The notes: generated by a model from the sequence alone, not told the origin. Positions 8,811 to 18,328 are shown, counted from the stretch's first letter. The stretch: DNA of 64,000 nucleotides from Gemmatimonadota bacterium (GCA_015664885.1 DQPL01000118.1:1-64000); one strand, 5' to 3'. Made by a program: numbers and translations.

Positions 8811-9779
8811 CTACCGTCCCGCGACCCTCCGCCCCAGATCGACCGTCGCGAAGCCCGACTCACCCCAGCCCATCACGAACACGCTGAAGCCCTGCTGCAT
8901 GCGCATCTCGATGTCGCTGGCGTTGGCGGGGTAGCCGCAGGGTATGTCGAACTCTTTGCACGCAGCGAGAACGGTCTGGATCGAGTTTTCCCAGGCTTCT
9001 ACGTCGAGCGTTCGCTCGCCTGCGGCGTTGGTGCTCGAGAAGAGCCCGCGTAGTGTGCCCGCACCGGGCCAGAGCACACCGATGCCTTCAACCGCGGCGA
9101 TCTCACGCACGTGCGCGAGGCCCTCGTGGCTCTCGACGATGGTCCAGTTGAGCAGCTCACCCTCCGGGTTGAGCGGCCACAGGTCGGCTTTCCGCCGATA
9201 CTCGGCGTCGCTCACACCCCAATAGGCGGGTGCCCGACCGACGGCATCCGGTCGTGTGCCTCCGTTTGAGGCGAAGCGCATCGCGGCGAGACCCTGCCGG
9301 ACTTCCTCCGCGCTTTCGACACCCACGAACATGATCGTGCTCACGCCAGCGTCGAGCTGCTTGGCGATCGCCGCCCGGGCGGCGTCGTAGTCGGTACCGA
9401 TCTCCTGCATCTTCACCACGAGTGGATTCGAGCGCGTGCTAGCACCAGCGGCTTGCATCGCGCCGACAAGACCGGCAAACGCGGAGAGCGCGTCGTCGAC
9501 GCTCCTCTCCATCGATCCGTCGAAGACGAAGTCGCTGGATCCGTAGCCAAGGATCTCGCTCGCGAGCTCCGCGCGAGACTTTGGCTGCCCTGCGGTGGCT
9601 CCGCCTCCTCGCCGTCCGCGTGCCGTCCGTGCTCGCGGCGCGTAGAGCCCGAACACAGGCATGCCCTGCTCGTGTAACGTGATCATGGGGTTGAGGCGTT
9701 GCGCGCTCTGCGCATGCCCTGAGGGCGGACCGATCACCATCGCCAGAGCCGCCGCTACGATCGTGAGCTTGAACCGCAT
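8811..9779 (-). CDS. Secreted HpcH/HpaI aldolase-like protein
   Basis: 322 residues from ATG 9779, directly after GGAGGAAAGGCA. A signal peptide ending near GHAQS is present, which is unusual because HpcH/HpaI aldolases are cytoplasmic. Family landmarks: 'IMFVGVESAEEVRQGLAAMRF' aligns with the usual 'VPMVNTAEEA..AV.A.RYPP'. 'VESHEGL..VREIAAVEGI' aligns with 'IES.EGV.N.EEIAAVEGVD' and keeps the metal-ligand Glu. However, the following 'GPGDL'-type loop reads GAGTL, so the Asp metal ligand appears replaced by Thr. Catalysis of aldol cleavage is therefore doubtful. It is the last gene of a minus-strand operon with an NHL propeller and a spermidine-synthase-like gene. Confidence 0.75.
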   Translation of the reverse strand: MRFKLTIVAAALAMVIGPPSGHAQSAQRLNPMITLHEQGMPVFGLYAPRARTARGRRGGGATAGQPKSRAELASEILGYGSSDFVFDGSMERSVDDALSAFAGLVGAMQAAGASTRSNPLVVKMQEIGTDYDAARAAIAKQLDAGVSTIMFVGVESAEEVRQGLAAMRFASNGGTRPDAVGRAPAYWGVSDAEYRRKADLWPLNPEGELLNWTIVESHEGLAHVREIAAVEGIGVLWPGAGTLRGLFSSTNAAGERTLDVEAWENSIQTVLAACKEFDIPCGYPANASDIEMRMQQGFSVFVMGWGESGFATVDLGRRVAGR

Positions 9780-9912
9780 TGCCTTTCCTCCGAGAGAGTC
9801 CCGCCTGTCGAAAGGGGGGAGCGCACGGTAGAGCGGACCACGCATGCCAGCAAGACGCCCGATCAGGAATTGTCGGTCCGAGTTGGCTCCACACGTCCGA
9901 CGCGACAGGCTG

Positions 9913-10629
9913 TCATGCATCACGAGTGGCGGGCTCGTCGTGAGCGAGGAAAAGCCAGTCTGTGTGCTGCTCGTCGACGAGGTCGTTCAGGTAGCTCACC
10001 GGCACGAGCTCGACGACCGCGAATGCGGCGCGCAACGCTGAGACGAACGGAGAGTTCTCCGCATACGACCAGACGGCCAGGATTCCGCCCGGCGCCAGGT
10101 GTTCCTTGGCGCGGGCGAGCCCGGACTCCGTGTAGAACGACTCGTTGCCCGGCCCGAGATGATCGTCAGGTGCGTGGTCGATGTCGATGAGCACGAGGTC
10201 CCATCGCGGGCCGGTTGGCTCCCGTAGCGTCGCGTACGCGTCGCCTTCGCTGACACCGAAGCGAGGGTCGTTGAGCAGCTCGGCCGAGAGGGGAATCAGC
10301 CCCCCCTCCAGAAAGCCGACGACCGCCGAGAAGATCTCGATCACCTCGACCCGCTTTATGCGCCGCGACTGTAGCACCTCGGCCACTGTATAACCGAGGC
10401 CCAGCCCGCATACTAGAACCGACAGATCGTTCCCTGGGTGGCGCGCGAGCGCCTCGTTCGCCAGCGCCCGCTCGGACACCGTGTTGTAGCTGCTCATCAG
10501 CAGCTGGTGATCGAGTGTGATCTCGGTGATCACCGTGCCGGGTCTGGAGAGGAGCTCCCGACGGCGCAAACACAGATCGCCGAGAGGCGTTGTCTCGTAG
10601 GCGAGAATTTCGAGATTGGAGAGAGGCAA
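9913..10629 (-). CDS. Spermidine synthase-like SAM-binding protein
   Basis: 238 residues from TTG 10629 (no closer ATG before the conserved region, so the start is tentative). The Rossmann nucleotide-binding loop is visible as VCGLGLGY, then an acidic residue after the second strand (VEVIEIFS), and 'DLVLIDIDHAPD' followed by 'LAPGGILAVWSY'. This matches spermidine-synthase-like or class I methyltransferase folds. The N-terminal 'LDHQLLMSSYNTVSE' resembles the substrate-gate region of the synthase family. No signal peptide. It begins 7 bp after the NHL gene stop. Aminopropyl transfer is possible but not proven; a different SAM-dependent reaction is equally likely. Confidence 0.75.
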   Translation of the reverse strand: MPLSNLEILAYETTPLGDLCLRRRELLSRPGTVITEITLDHQLLMSSYNTVSERALANEALARHPGNDLSVLVCGLGLGYTVAEVLQSRRIKRVEVIEIFSAVVGFLEGGLIPLSAELLNDPRFGVSEGDAYATLREPTGPRWDLVLIDIDHAPDDHLGPGNESFYTESGLARAKEHLAPGGILAVWSYAENSPFVSALRAAFAVVELVPVSYLNDLVDEQHTDWLFLAHDEPATRDA

Positions 10630-10636
10630 GCGCCGC

Positions 10637-11743
10637 TCAACGCCGCCCGTTCGACTGCCCCACCAACAAGTTCCGATCGACGCCCGCCTTGGGCACGAAC
10701 TTTTGGATACGCGCGTGCTGGTTGTCGGCGCCGTAGAGGTTGCCGTCGGAATCCACGGCGAACGAGTGCATTTCCAGGTATCGGTGTGGCCCTTCAGACG
10801 GAAGGTTGAACGAGTACTTCCGATTCCCCTCCAGGTCGAGCTGAACGATCTTCGCCGGGCGGAGGTCGGTTACCCACACGCGGTCGCCGCTGACCATAAT
10901 GTCGAGCGGCATCCCGAACCCGGTCCACTCCTCGACTGGCTCGAACCCCCGGCCCGCCTGGCGGAACACTTGGACGCGCAGGTTGTCCCGGTCCACGACG
11001 AAGATCTGTCCGTCAGGCCCGACGGCGATGCCGTGAACGACGTTGAATTGACCCAGGCCTTCCCCTCTCTCGCCGAACTCGGACAGGTACTTGGCGTCGC
11101 CGTCCATCACGATCACGCGCCCGTTCTCGTAGCCGTCCGCGATCAGGATGCGGCCGTCGGGCAAGAACGCCACATCCTGCGGCAGCCCGAAGTGTGTCTC
11201 GTCCGTGCCCGGCACGTTCTTCTCCCCGAGCGTCATGAGGAGCTCTTCCCCATCGTTCGAGAACACGAAAATCTGGTGCGCGGTCTCGTGGATCACCCAT
11301 ATGCGGCGCTCGGGGTCGTACGGACTGACGCGAATCCGGTGCGGTCCCGGTCCGTCGGTGCCCGCGAACAGGTAGTCCCACTGGTCCCAGACCTTGAGGA
11401 TGTTGCCCTCACCATCGACCTCATAGATGCAGTTCTGCCAGGTCCGGCCTTGGCCGCTGAGCGCGTTGATCCCGATCGAGCCCACGAAGCCTGCGAAGCC
11501 TTCGGGAACGGGGTCGGGCAGCTTGGTCTCGCCACGCTGCAGCACGATGATGCGGTCGGGAGACTCCGCGTAGACGCCCGAATTCCCACCCCACGCGAAC
11601 CCCTCGCCGGCGAACCGCGTCGGCCAGCCGTCGATGATGTCGTAGGGGACTGGACCGGTGGGCCCGAGATCCTGAGCGGCGGCGGGACCAGCCAGTAGGA
11701 CGAGCGAGGCTACGAGCGGGAAAATGCGGACAGGCGTGCGCAT
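10637..11743 (-). CDS. Secreted NHL-repeat beta-propeller protein (copy 2)
   Basis: 368 residues from ATG 11743, with a Sec signal ending near GPAAAQ. The NHL propeller organisation is the same as in the gene at 7036-8166. The two align over their whole length (shared FAG-GFAWGGNSGV-AESPDRI, Q-RGET-LPDP and others) but are far from identical, so the duplication is old. First gene of an operon with the spermidine-synthase-like and HpaI-like genes. Function unknown; a sugar or peptide lyase or a scaffold are both possible. Confidence 0.82.
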   Translation of the reverse strand: MRTPVRIFPLVASLVLLAGPAAAQDLGPTGPVPYDIIDGWPTRFAGEGFAWGGNSGVYAESPDRIIVLQRGETKLPDPVPEGFAGFVGSIGINALSGQGRTWQNCIYEVDGEGNILKVWDQWDYLFAGTDGPGPHRIRVSPYDPERRIWVIHETAHQIFVFSNDGEELLMTLGEKNVPGTDETHFGLPQDVAFLPDGRILIADGYENGRVIVMDGDAKYLSEFGERGEGLGQFNVVHGIAVGPDGQIFVVDRDNLRVQVFRQAGRGFEPVEEWTGFGMPLDIMVSGDRVWVTDLRPAKIVQLDLEGNRKYSFNLPSEGPHRYLEMHSFAVDSDGNLYGADNQHARIQKFVPKAGVDRNLLVGQSNGRR

Positions 11744-11884
11744 GGCAGACGGCCTCGGTTGATGTTGGCTTCGTGATGTCCGGATGGTGCTCGACTCTTC
11801 AGCCGGGAACCTCGGCTCTGTAGCTGGGAATCCTACGCAAACCCAGGTGTTTTCGCGATCTGCGCCGCAGCGCCCCGACCCCCG

Positions 11885-13219
11885 CTACAGCCCGCTGAGC
11901 GGCTCGAGCGGCAACCGACCGCTGGAATCTCCGAGCGACTCGATGGGGACACCCATTTTGTCGAGCAGACTCAAGTGCAGGTTGGCGAGCGGTGTCCCTT
12001 CGTCGTACCGGATGTGACGCCCACCCGTGCCCGCCCCGCCGCCGGCGAGCAGGATTGGCAGGTTGCCGGAGTAGTGCGCGTTGCTGTCGGCCATGCCGGC
12101 GCCGTAAATGATCATCGAGTTGTCGAGAAGCGTTCCGTCGCCCTCCGGGGTCGACGCCAACCTCTCGATGAACTCGGCGAAGAGCTCCACGTGGTAGCTG
12201 TTGATCTTCTTCAGCTTCTCGAGCTTGAGTGGATCCCTTTGGTGGTGCGAGATGGGATGATGCGCGTCCGGCACGCCGATTTCGGCGTAGGTACGGCCGG
12301 TGATTTCGCGTCCCATCATGAACGTCGCCACGCGCGTAAGGTCGGTTTCGTACGCGAGCGCCAATAGGTCGAACATGAGCCTCGAGTGCTCACCGAACGT
12401 CCCCGGAATGCCCGCCGGTCGATCGAATACGGGGAGATCCAAGTTGTCGCGCGACTCGGCCATCTGGATGCGCCGCTCGATGTCGCGGACGGCTTCCAGG
12501 TATTGCTCCAGCTTGGCCTGGTCGCTTGATCCGAGCGCGCGTGACAAAGCGCGCGCGCGATCGGTGACCGAGTCGAGCAAGCTCGCGTCCTTGGCCATGC
12601 GCGCTTTGCGCACTGCCGGGTCCGTGGTGCCGCTGTCGCCGAAGAGCCGCTCGAACACATACCGCGGGTTGTTCTCCATCGGGAGCGGCGTGGTCTCGTT
12701 CGCCCAGGAGATGGTGTTCGTGTATGCGCAACTGAAGCCCTCGTCACACGAGCCCGCGAAGTCACGCCCGTCGATGGCGAGCTCCAAGGTCGCCAGCTGA
12801 GTCTCGCGACCGAGCACGCGTCCCGCGACCTGATCCATCGAGATGCCGGCGCGAAGATTGGAGCCGTCATCACGTCCTGACGCCACACCGGTGAGGAAGC
12901 GCGTGGAGGCGCGCGCGTGCGGCCCTTCGGCCTCAACGCCGTGCATGCCCGAGAGCACCTGCACCGAACTGCGGAACCGTTCCAGCGGCTGCAGAATCGT
13001 CGGGAAGTCGAACCCTGTCCCTTCGATGCTCGGAGTCCAGTGATCCATCATCATCCCGTTCGGCACGTAGACGACGCCGAGTCGACGCACCGGGCTCGCG
13101 GCGGTGTTGCTGAGTGCGGTGAGCGCAGGCACCATCCCATCGAGCAGGGGCAGCGCCATCGCAGCGCCAAGTCCTCGGAGCATCGTGCGGCGGGGGATAG
13201 CCTTCTTGGTGATGATCAT
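11885..13219 (-). CDS. Tat-exported DUF1552 protein
   Basis: 444 residues from ATG 13219, which overlaps the DUF1592 gene stop by 4 nt (ATGA). The N-terminus has a Tat-like signal, IPRRTMLRGLGAAMALPLLDG. The body matches DUF1552 ('RLGVVYVPNGMMMDHW', 'SGMHGVEAEGPHAR', 'DLTRVATFMMGREI', 'HHQRDPLKLEKLKKINSYHVELF'). The family is distantly like the DUF1501/alkaline-phosphatase-type fold and is nearly always next to DUF1592-type cytochromes. The biochemical role is not established. The tight coupling here supports a joint function with the upstream heme protein. Confidence 0.9.
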   Translation of the reverse strand: MIITKKAIPRRTMLRGLGAAMALPLLDGMVPALTALSNTAASPVRRLGVVYVPNGMMMDHWTPSIEGTGFDFPTILQPLERFRSSVQVLSGMHGVEAEGPHARASTRFLTGVASGRDDGSNLRAGISMDQVAGRVLGRETQLATLELAIDGRDFAGSCDEGFSCAYTNTISWANETTPLPMENNPRYVFERLFGDSGTTDPAVRKARMAKDASLLDSVTDRARALSRALGSSDQAKLEQYLEAVRDIERRIQMAESRDNLDLPVFDRPAGIPGTFGEHSRLMFDLLALAYETDLTRVATFMMGREITGRTYAEIGVPDAHHPISHHQRDPLKLEKLKKINSYHVELFAEFIERLASTPEGDGTLLDNSMIIYGAGMADSNAHYSGNLPILLAGGGAGTGGRHIRYDEGTPLANLHLSLLDKMGVPIESLGDSSGRLPLEPLSGL

Positions 13220-15675
13220 GACCTCGACCTCCGCATGCGGAACGGCGTGCTCTGCACCACGCCCACAATGATAGACGACCAACGGTAATCCTGCGACGAT
13301 GCCGTGTGGACGATCCCGCGCACAGTCGGCCGGTCGTAGTATTCAGGCCCCCGCCCGATCGCATAGGAAAGCAGTTTTTCGGTCACCGTGCTGACGAATT
13401 GCTCTCGTCGTTCGAGCAGCAGCGCGCGCAGCCCGCCCGGACCATTGAACTCGGTCCCGTCCGGCAAGAGGCCCGACGCGTCGATTGGCAGATCGGCCTC
13501 ACCGGTGGTGCGCCACCTGCCGATTGCGTCGTAGTTCTCGAGCGCGAATCCCAGGGGATCCATGGGCGCGTGGCACCCCGCGCAGGCCGGGCTCTCACGG
13601 TGCTGCGCCAGCCGATCGCGAATCGTGGCCGCCTCGCCGGCTGCACCACGGTCCGGGAGATCCGGCACATCGGCGGGCGGGGGCCGCGGAGGCGTCCCGA
13701 GAATGTTCGTCAGTACCCATTTGCCCCGCAGCACCGGCGACGTGCGATTGGGATACGACGTGACGGTGAGCAAGCTACCGTGCCCCAGAATGCCACCCCG
13801 TCGCTCAGCCAGCTCACCATCCAGCGCAACCCGACGGAAGTGGCTACCGTAGACGCCGGGAATGCCGTAGTGAGCAGCTAGCCGCTCGTTGGCGTAGGTG
13901 AAGTCGGCGCTGAGCAGATCGGCCACGCTGCGGTCGTCTCGAATCAAGCTCTCGACGAACAGCTCGGTCTCCTGCCGGAAGGCGTCGCGCAGATTCTCGT
14001 CGAACTCGGGGAAGGTGACCGCGTCGGGCACTACACTGCGCAGGTTGCGCAGATAGAGCCACTGACCGGCGAAGTTGCGCACCAGGGATTTCGCACGGGG
14101 ATCGGCGAGCATGCGCAGGGTCTGCTGCTCGAGCACCGCCGGATCCCGGAGCCGCCCGCGCTCGGCAAGTTCGAGTAGCTCGGGGTCGGGGATGCTGCTC
14201 CAAAGGAAGAACGATAAGCGCGAGGCGAGCTCGAGATCGCTCAAGGCATAAGCTGTTCCGGGCGCGATGCCGTCCGGGTCGCGCTCTATACGAAATAGAA
14301 AGTCGGGCGAGATGAGCAAACGCTCGAGCGCCAGCTGTATGCCCGCGTCGAAGCTGCCATCGCGCCGTCCTGCTCGGTAGAAGTCCATGAGCGTTGTCAG
14401 GTCGGCAGGCTCCACCGGCCGCCGGTACGCATAGCGCGCGAGCGAGGACAGGATCTCACCGGCGCACGCTTCTTCGTGCGCGGTGGCTTCGCTCGCTGGC
14501 TGGCACGTGAACACAGCTCGGCGGCTGGGCGTGTCGCCCCGGCCACTGCTCACGTAAGGCCCAGTGATGGCCACGTTCTCCACGGCGGCGTTACCGTCGC
14601 GCAGTTCGTTCACCGCCGCCGCGAATACGCTCTGTCGGGGCTGTAGCACGCCCTCGGGCTCGGTGAACTTGCGCACGAATGAAACAGCGACGACGTGAGG
14701 GCCCGCCTGCGCCGAAAACCGGACTCGCAGATTCGCGTCCGCGAAGAGCATGTACTCTTCCCACTCGGGGTCGCCGAACTGGTTGCCACCGTAGCTTGCC
14801 GGCGCCTGCAATACATCTGGCTCATCGCCCCCGAACGTGAAGGTCCGGACGAGCGCGCCGTCGAGCCGGACCTCCAGCTCGTGGGCGGATCCCATGCCGC
14901 GGATGTAGTTGACGTAGTTCCGATGCAGTCGAATCGCGAGATCGTATTCACCCGCCACCGGGAAGTGATGTCGGATGCCGATCCCGCCACGCGAGCCGAA
15001 CGGAAGGTCGTTGCCCATCCGGTCGTCCTGTATGAGGAGAATGGGCACGTCGTAGGTCTCGGCTGCCGGTGACAACGGGGTTTCGCCGACCACCAGCCGT
15101 GCGGTTTTTCGCGCTGCCGACAAGTAACGCTCCATCAATGAGGGCGAGACCGTCAGCACTTCGGCCATATTGTCGAAGCCGTGCTCGTCGATGTCGTCGG
15201 CGGGCAACAGCGCCTCCACATCGACATCGAGCGCCAACAGGTCGCGCACCGCGTTGGCGTATTCGGCTCGGTTGAGGCGGTGGAAAGCCTCGGTCCGTCC
15301 TGGATTCGGATTGGATGATGCGAATCGATCGATCTCGGCCTCGAGCCAAGTCGTCAGCGCATGGTACGTCTCCTCGGTGGGACGCGGCCGACCCGTCGGC
15401 GGCATTGCACGTGTGCGAAGCTGCAGAGCGATGCGCTCCCCCAGTTCGGCGTATTGATCCACGTGGGCGAGGTCGAGGCCCTCGAAGGAGAGGTCGGCCC
15501 TGCGGAGTCGGTCGTTGTGGCAGCCGAGGCAATACTCGTCGGCGGTCGCTTGAAGAAGCCCGGCGTCGCCGGATGGTTGCGCCGGCGTAACTGCCGCCCT
15601 AGGAGCGCAGGCGAGCGCCACTGCTACGAGCATCGCCGTTCCAAGGAAGAACGACTTCGACGGGTATCGAGACAT
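13216..15675 (-). CDS. DUF1592-family (PSCyt-type) c-type cytochrome lipoprotein
   Basis: 819 residues from ATG 15675. The signal ends in a lipobox-like ALAC (Cys23). An N-terminal heme motif CLGCH (residues 49-53) is followed by MPP, the likely axial Met. Then come the DUF1587, DUF1595, DUF1592, DUF1588 and DUF1585 regions ('FHRLNRAEYANAVRDLL', 'LSFFLWSSIPDPELL', 'RGGILGHGSLLTVTSYPNRTSP'). A second CAGCH lies near residue 697 in 'CAGCHAPMDPLGFALENYD'. This is the complete domain set of the planctomycete-type cytochromes. It is the first gene of a two-gene operon with DUF1552 and is divergent from an ankyrin/CxxCH protein about 110 bp away. Electron-transfer role is supported by the hemes; the substrate is unknown. 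Confidence 0.92.
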   Translation of the reverse strand: MSRYPSKSFFLGTAMLVAVALACAPRAAVTPAQPSGDAGLLQATADEYCLGCHNDRLRRADLSFEGLDLAHVDQYAELGERIALQLRTRAMPPTGRPRPTEETYHALTTWLEAEIDRFASSNPNPGRTEAFHRLNRAEYANAVRDLLALDVDVEALLPADDIDEHGFDNMAEVLTVSPSLMERYLSAARKTARLVVGETPLSPAAETYDVPILLIQDDRMGNDLPFGSRGGIGIRHHFPVAGEYDLAIRLHRNYVNYIRGMGSAHELEVRLDGALVRTFTFGGDEPDVLQAPASYGGNQFGDPEWEEYMLFADANLRVRFSAQAGPHVVAVSFVRKFTEPEGVLQPRQSVFAAAVNELRDGNAAVENVAITGPYVSSGRGDTPSRRAVFTCQPASEATAHEEACAGEILSSLARYAYRRPVEPADLTTLMDFYRAGRRDGSFDAGIQLALERLLISPDFLFRIERDPDGIAPGTAYALSDLELASRLSFFLWSSIPDPELLELAERGRLRDPAVLEQQTLRMLADPRAKSLVRNFAGQWLYLRNLRSVVPDAVTFPEFDENLRDAFRQETELFVESLIRDDRSVADLLSADFTYANERLAAHYGIPGVYGSHFRRVALDGELAERRGGILGHGSLLTVTSYPNRTSPVLRGKWVLTNILGTPPRPPPADVPDLPDRGAAGEAATIRDRLAQHRESPACAGCHAPMDPLGFALENYDAIGRWRTTGEADLPIDASGLLPDGTEFNGPGGLRALLLERREQFVSTVTEKLLSYAIGRGPEYYDRPTVRGIVHTASSQDYRWSSIIVGVVQSTPFRMRRSRS

Positions 15676-15784
15676 GGACGACGAGTCCGAGAATGTCACT
15701 AGGCCAGAATCCAAACCTGTTCCAGTTTGCTCCGGCGCTCACCCGCTTGTCAACGCGGGACCGAGCGCCGTAGCATTGCACATC

Positions 15785-18328
15785 ATGTATATGAGACGTC
15801 GAGCTTCGCTGGCGCTGGTCGCCACACTCGCCTGCGTTCTCGCAGGACCGGTCGCCGTTCACGCACAGTCTGGGCCCGCGGTCATCGAGGCGGTGAGAGC
15901 GGGTGACCTCGAGGCCGCAAGCAACCTGCTCGCGGCGGGCGCCGATGTTAACGAACCCCAAGGCGACGGAGCTACGGCGCTCCAGTGGGCGGCCCACCAC
16001 AACGATCTCGACGCGGCCAAGCTGCTCATCGATGCCGGAGCGGACGTCAACGTCGCCAACGCGCTCGGCGCGACCCCGCTGTGGCTGGCGGCAGTCAACG
16101 GCAGCGCGCCCATGGTTGCCCGCCTGCTCGAGGCCGGTGCTCACCCGAATGCGGCACTAAAGATGGGCGAAACCGTGTTGATGACCGCAGCTCGGTCGGG
16201 CGATCTCGACACGGTCGAGCGTCTTGTCGCGCATGCTGCGGACGTCAACGCGGCCGAGCACGAACGGGGGCAAACCGCGCTGATGTGGGCCGTTGCGCAG
16301 CGACACTCCGAGGTCGCCCGCCTGCTGATCTCGCATGGCGCCGACCTGCACGCGCGCTCGAAGGTGACGTACCAACTGGAGAACACCGCGGGCAATACCA
16401 ATCCGACCGGAAACTTCCAGATGGCGCGAGGTGGCTCGACGGCGCTGCTCTTTGCGGCGCGGAACGGTGACGTGGCCACGGCCCGAGTGCTCATCGACGC
16501 CGGCGCCGATGTGGACGATGTCGCCGCGTCAGGCACCAGCGCGCTCGTGATCGCTGCGCACAGCGGTCACGGAGCATTCGGCATCTACGTACTCGAGCAA
16601 GGCGCCAACGCAAACGCCGCGGAGGCCGGGTATACTGCGCTGCACGCCGCGGTGCTGCGGGGCCAGGTCGAGTTGGTCGAGGCGCTGCTCGAGCATGGTG
16701 CAGACCCTGACGCGGTCGTTGAGCACGGGACGCCGGGCAGGCGCTTCAGCGCGGACTATAGCATCCGCTATCAGCTCATCGGCACGACCGCGTTCTGGCT
16801 GGCCGCGAAGTACGGCGAGCCCGAAATCGTGCGTACGCTCGCGCAGCACGGAGCGGACCCTTTTGTGGTATCCCGAAACAGGGCATCGACGCTGCAGGCG
16901 GCCATGGGCATGCCGGGCTCGTCCCTGGAGGGCCGACGCGACCGCATCGGGAATTCGCTCCCGGATCTCGAGGCAGAGGAGCGCATGACGCTCGAGCTGG
17001 CCGGCATCGTTCTCGACCTCGGCGTCGACGTCAACGCCGCCGACCGCAGGGGCAACACCGCGCTGCACGATGCTGTGCGCAAGAACTTCCCTTCGGTGGT
17101 GGAGTTTTTGGCCGCGCAGGGCGCCGACATCAACGCCGAGAACGAACGCGGCCAAACCGCGCTGGAATTGGCCGAGACTCCTCAGACGATACAAGGCACG
17201 AACGGGCTCAGGGGCACACGCCCCGAGGTCGCGGCGATTCTTCGGCGACTCGGCACGAGCGACGGGGTGTCGCCCACGCCCGCTGTGTCCGCTGAATGGG
17301 ATCGGGCGGCAGCCGCCCAATACCTTGACGAACGACAAGACTGGTGGCTGAGCTGGCCGGGCGCAGCCCGCGACCACGGCACGACTTGTGTCTCTTGCCA
17401 TACCACGCTCCCGTACGCGTTGGCTCGCCCGGCGCTACGCGCGGCGTTGGGGGAAACCGGTCCGGCGATTCCCGAGGCGCACCTGTTGGAGGGAATCAAA
17501 AAGCGGGTCGAGATGTGGAACGAAGTGGAGCCGTTCTACCCGGATCAGACCGTTGGCCTTCCCAAGACAAGCGAGTCGAGGGGGACCGAAGCCATTCTGA
17601 ACGCGATCACCCTGGCCAGCCAGGATGCGCATGACGGACACCTGAGCGACGGCACACGAAAGGCGTTCGAGAATCTGTGGAAGCTTCAGTTCACCCGAGG
17701 CGAGGGGGCCGGTGCTTGGGCCTGGCTGTACTTCGACCTGGCACCCTGGGAGTCGGAAGGCGCGGCCTACTTCGGAGCCGCTCTCGCGGCCGTCGCAGTC
17801 GGAGTCGCGCCCGACGACTACGCCGCCTCGACCGAGATCCAGGAGCCACTGGCGTTGCTTCGCATGTACCTCCGGGAGGGGCACGAGAGTCGTCCGCCGT
17901 ACGACCGGGTCATGCTCCTTTGGGCCTCGTCCGAACTGCCAGGATTACTCACTTCAGCGGAACAGCAGGCCATCATCCGCGACGTCATGAGCCTGCAAAC
18001 GAGCGACGGGGGCTGGAGCCTCACTTCCCTCAGGCCGTGGCGAGGGCAGGATGGGTTCTCTCCTGGTCCCGGAAGCGATGGATATGCGACGGGGCTGATC
18101 GCCTTTGTTCTGCAACAGGCAGGCGTATCGGCCGGTCAGGAAAACATGAAGGCGGCGCTTGCCTGGCTAGTTCAAAACCAGGACCCGACAAGCGGCGGTT
18201 GGCCCGCGTCCTCGCTCAACAGAGAAAGGGATCCGGAATCCGACCGGGGCCGATTCATGGCCGACTCGGCCACTGGCTTCGCTGTGTTGGCACTCATCAA
18301 GGCTGATCTCTCGAACGACGACCCCTAA
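15785..18328 (+). CDS. Secreted ankyrin-repeat / CxxCH / cyclase-toroid fusion
   Basis: 847 residues from ATG 15785 (ATG 15791 is an equally good start). A signal peptide ends near VAVHAQ. Residues about 30-500 hold around ten ankyrin repeats (A-x-x-G-A-D-V/P-N, LLxAGAD, G-x-T-A-L). Then a single heme-binding CVSCH motif occurs at about 535-539. The last 300 residues form a helical region with QW-like motifs (QTSDGGW; QDPTSGGW), as in the alpha/alpha toroid of squalene cyclases. The catalytic DXDD of hopene cyclases is not visible. The combination is rare. It is divergent from the DUF1592/DUF1552 operon and may work with it in the periplasm (inference). Confidence 0.85.
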   Translation: MYMRRRASLALVATLACVLAGPVAVHAQSGPAVIEAVRAGDLEAASNLLAAGADVNEPQGDGATALQWAAHHNDLDAAKLLIDAGADVNVANALGATPLWLAAVNGSAPMVARLLEAGAHPNAALKMGETVLMTAARSGDLDTVERLVAHAADVNAAEHERGQTALMWAVAQRHSEVARLLISHGADLHARSKVTYQLENTAGNTNPTGNFQMARGGSTALLFAARNGDVATARVLIDAGADVDDVAASGTSALVIAAHSGHGAFGIYVLEQGANANAAEAGYTALHAAVLRGQVELVEALLEHGADPDAVVEHGTPGRRFSADYSIRYQLIGTTAFWLAAKYGEPEIVRTLAQHGADPFVVSRNRASTLQAAMGMPGSSLEGRRDRIGNSLPDLEAEERMTLELAGIVLDLGVDVNAADRRGNTALHDAVRKNFPSVVEFLAAQGADINAENERGQTALELAETPQTIQGTNGLRGTRPEVAAILRRLGTSDGVSPTPAVSAEWDRAAAAQYLDERQDWWLSWPGAARDHGTTCVSCHTTLPYALARPALRAALGETGPAIPEAHLLEGIKKRVEMWNEVEPFYPDQTVGLPKTSESRGTEAILNAITLASQDAHDGHLSDGTRKAFENLWKLQFTRGEGAGAWAWLYFDLAPWESEGAAYFGAALAAVAVGVAPDDYAASTEIQEPLALLRMYLREGHESRPPYDRVMLLWASSELPGLLTSAEQQAIIRDVMSLQTSDGGWSLTSLRPWRGQDGFSPGPGSDGYATGLIAFVLQQAGVSAGQENMKAALAWLVQNQDPTSGGWPASSLNRERDPESDRGRFMADSATGFAVLALIKADLSNDDP

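Noticed and set aside
10616-11698. 360-codon open frame on the plus strand opposite the NHL gene
   Set aside because: Antisense shadow of the propeller repeats; the NHL gene has signal peptide and motif support.
15170-15675. Possible CRISPR or tandem repeat near the DUF1592 gene start
   Set aside because: GC-rich coding sequence with no repeat units of fixed length. I noticed no CRISPR array in the window.
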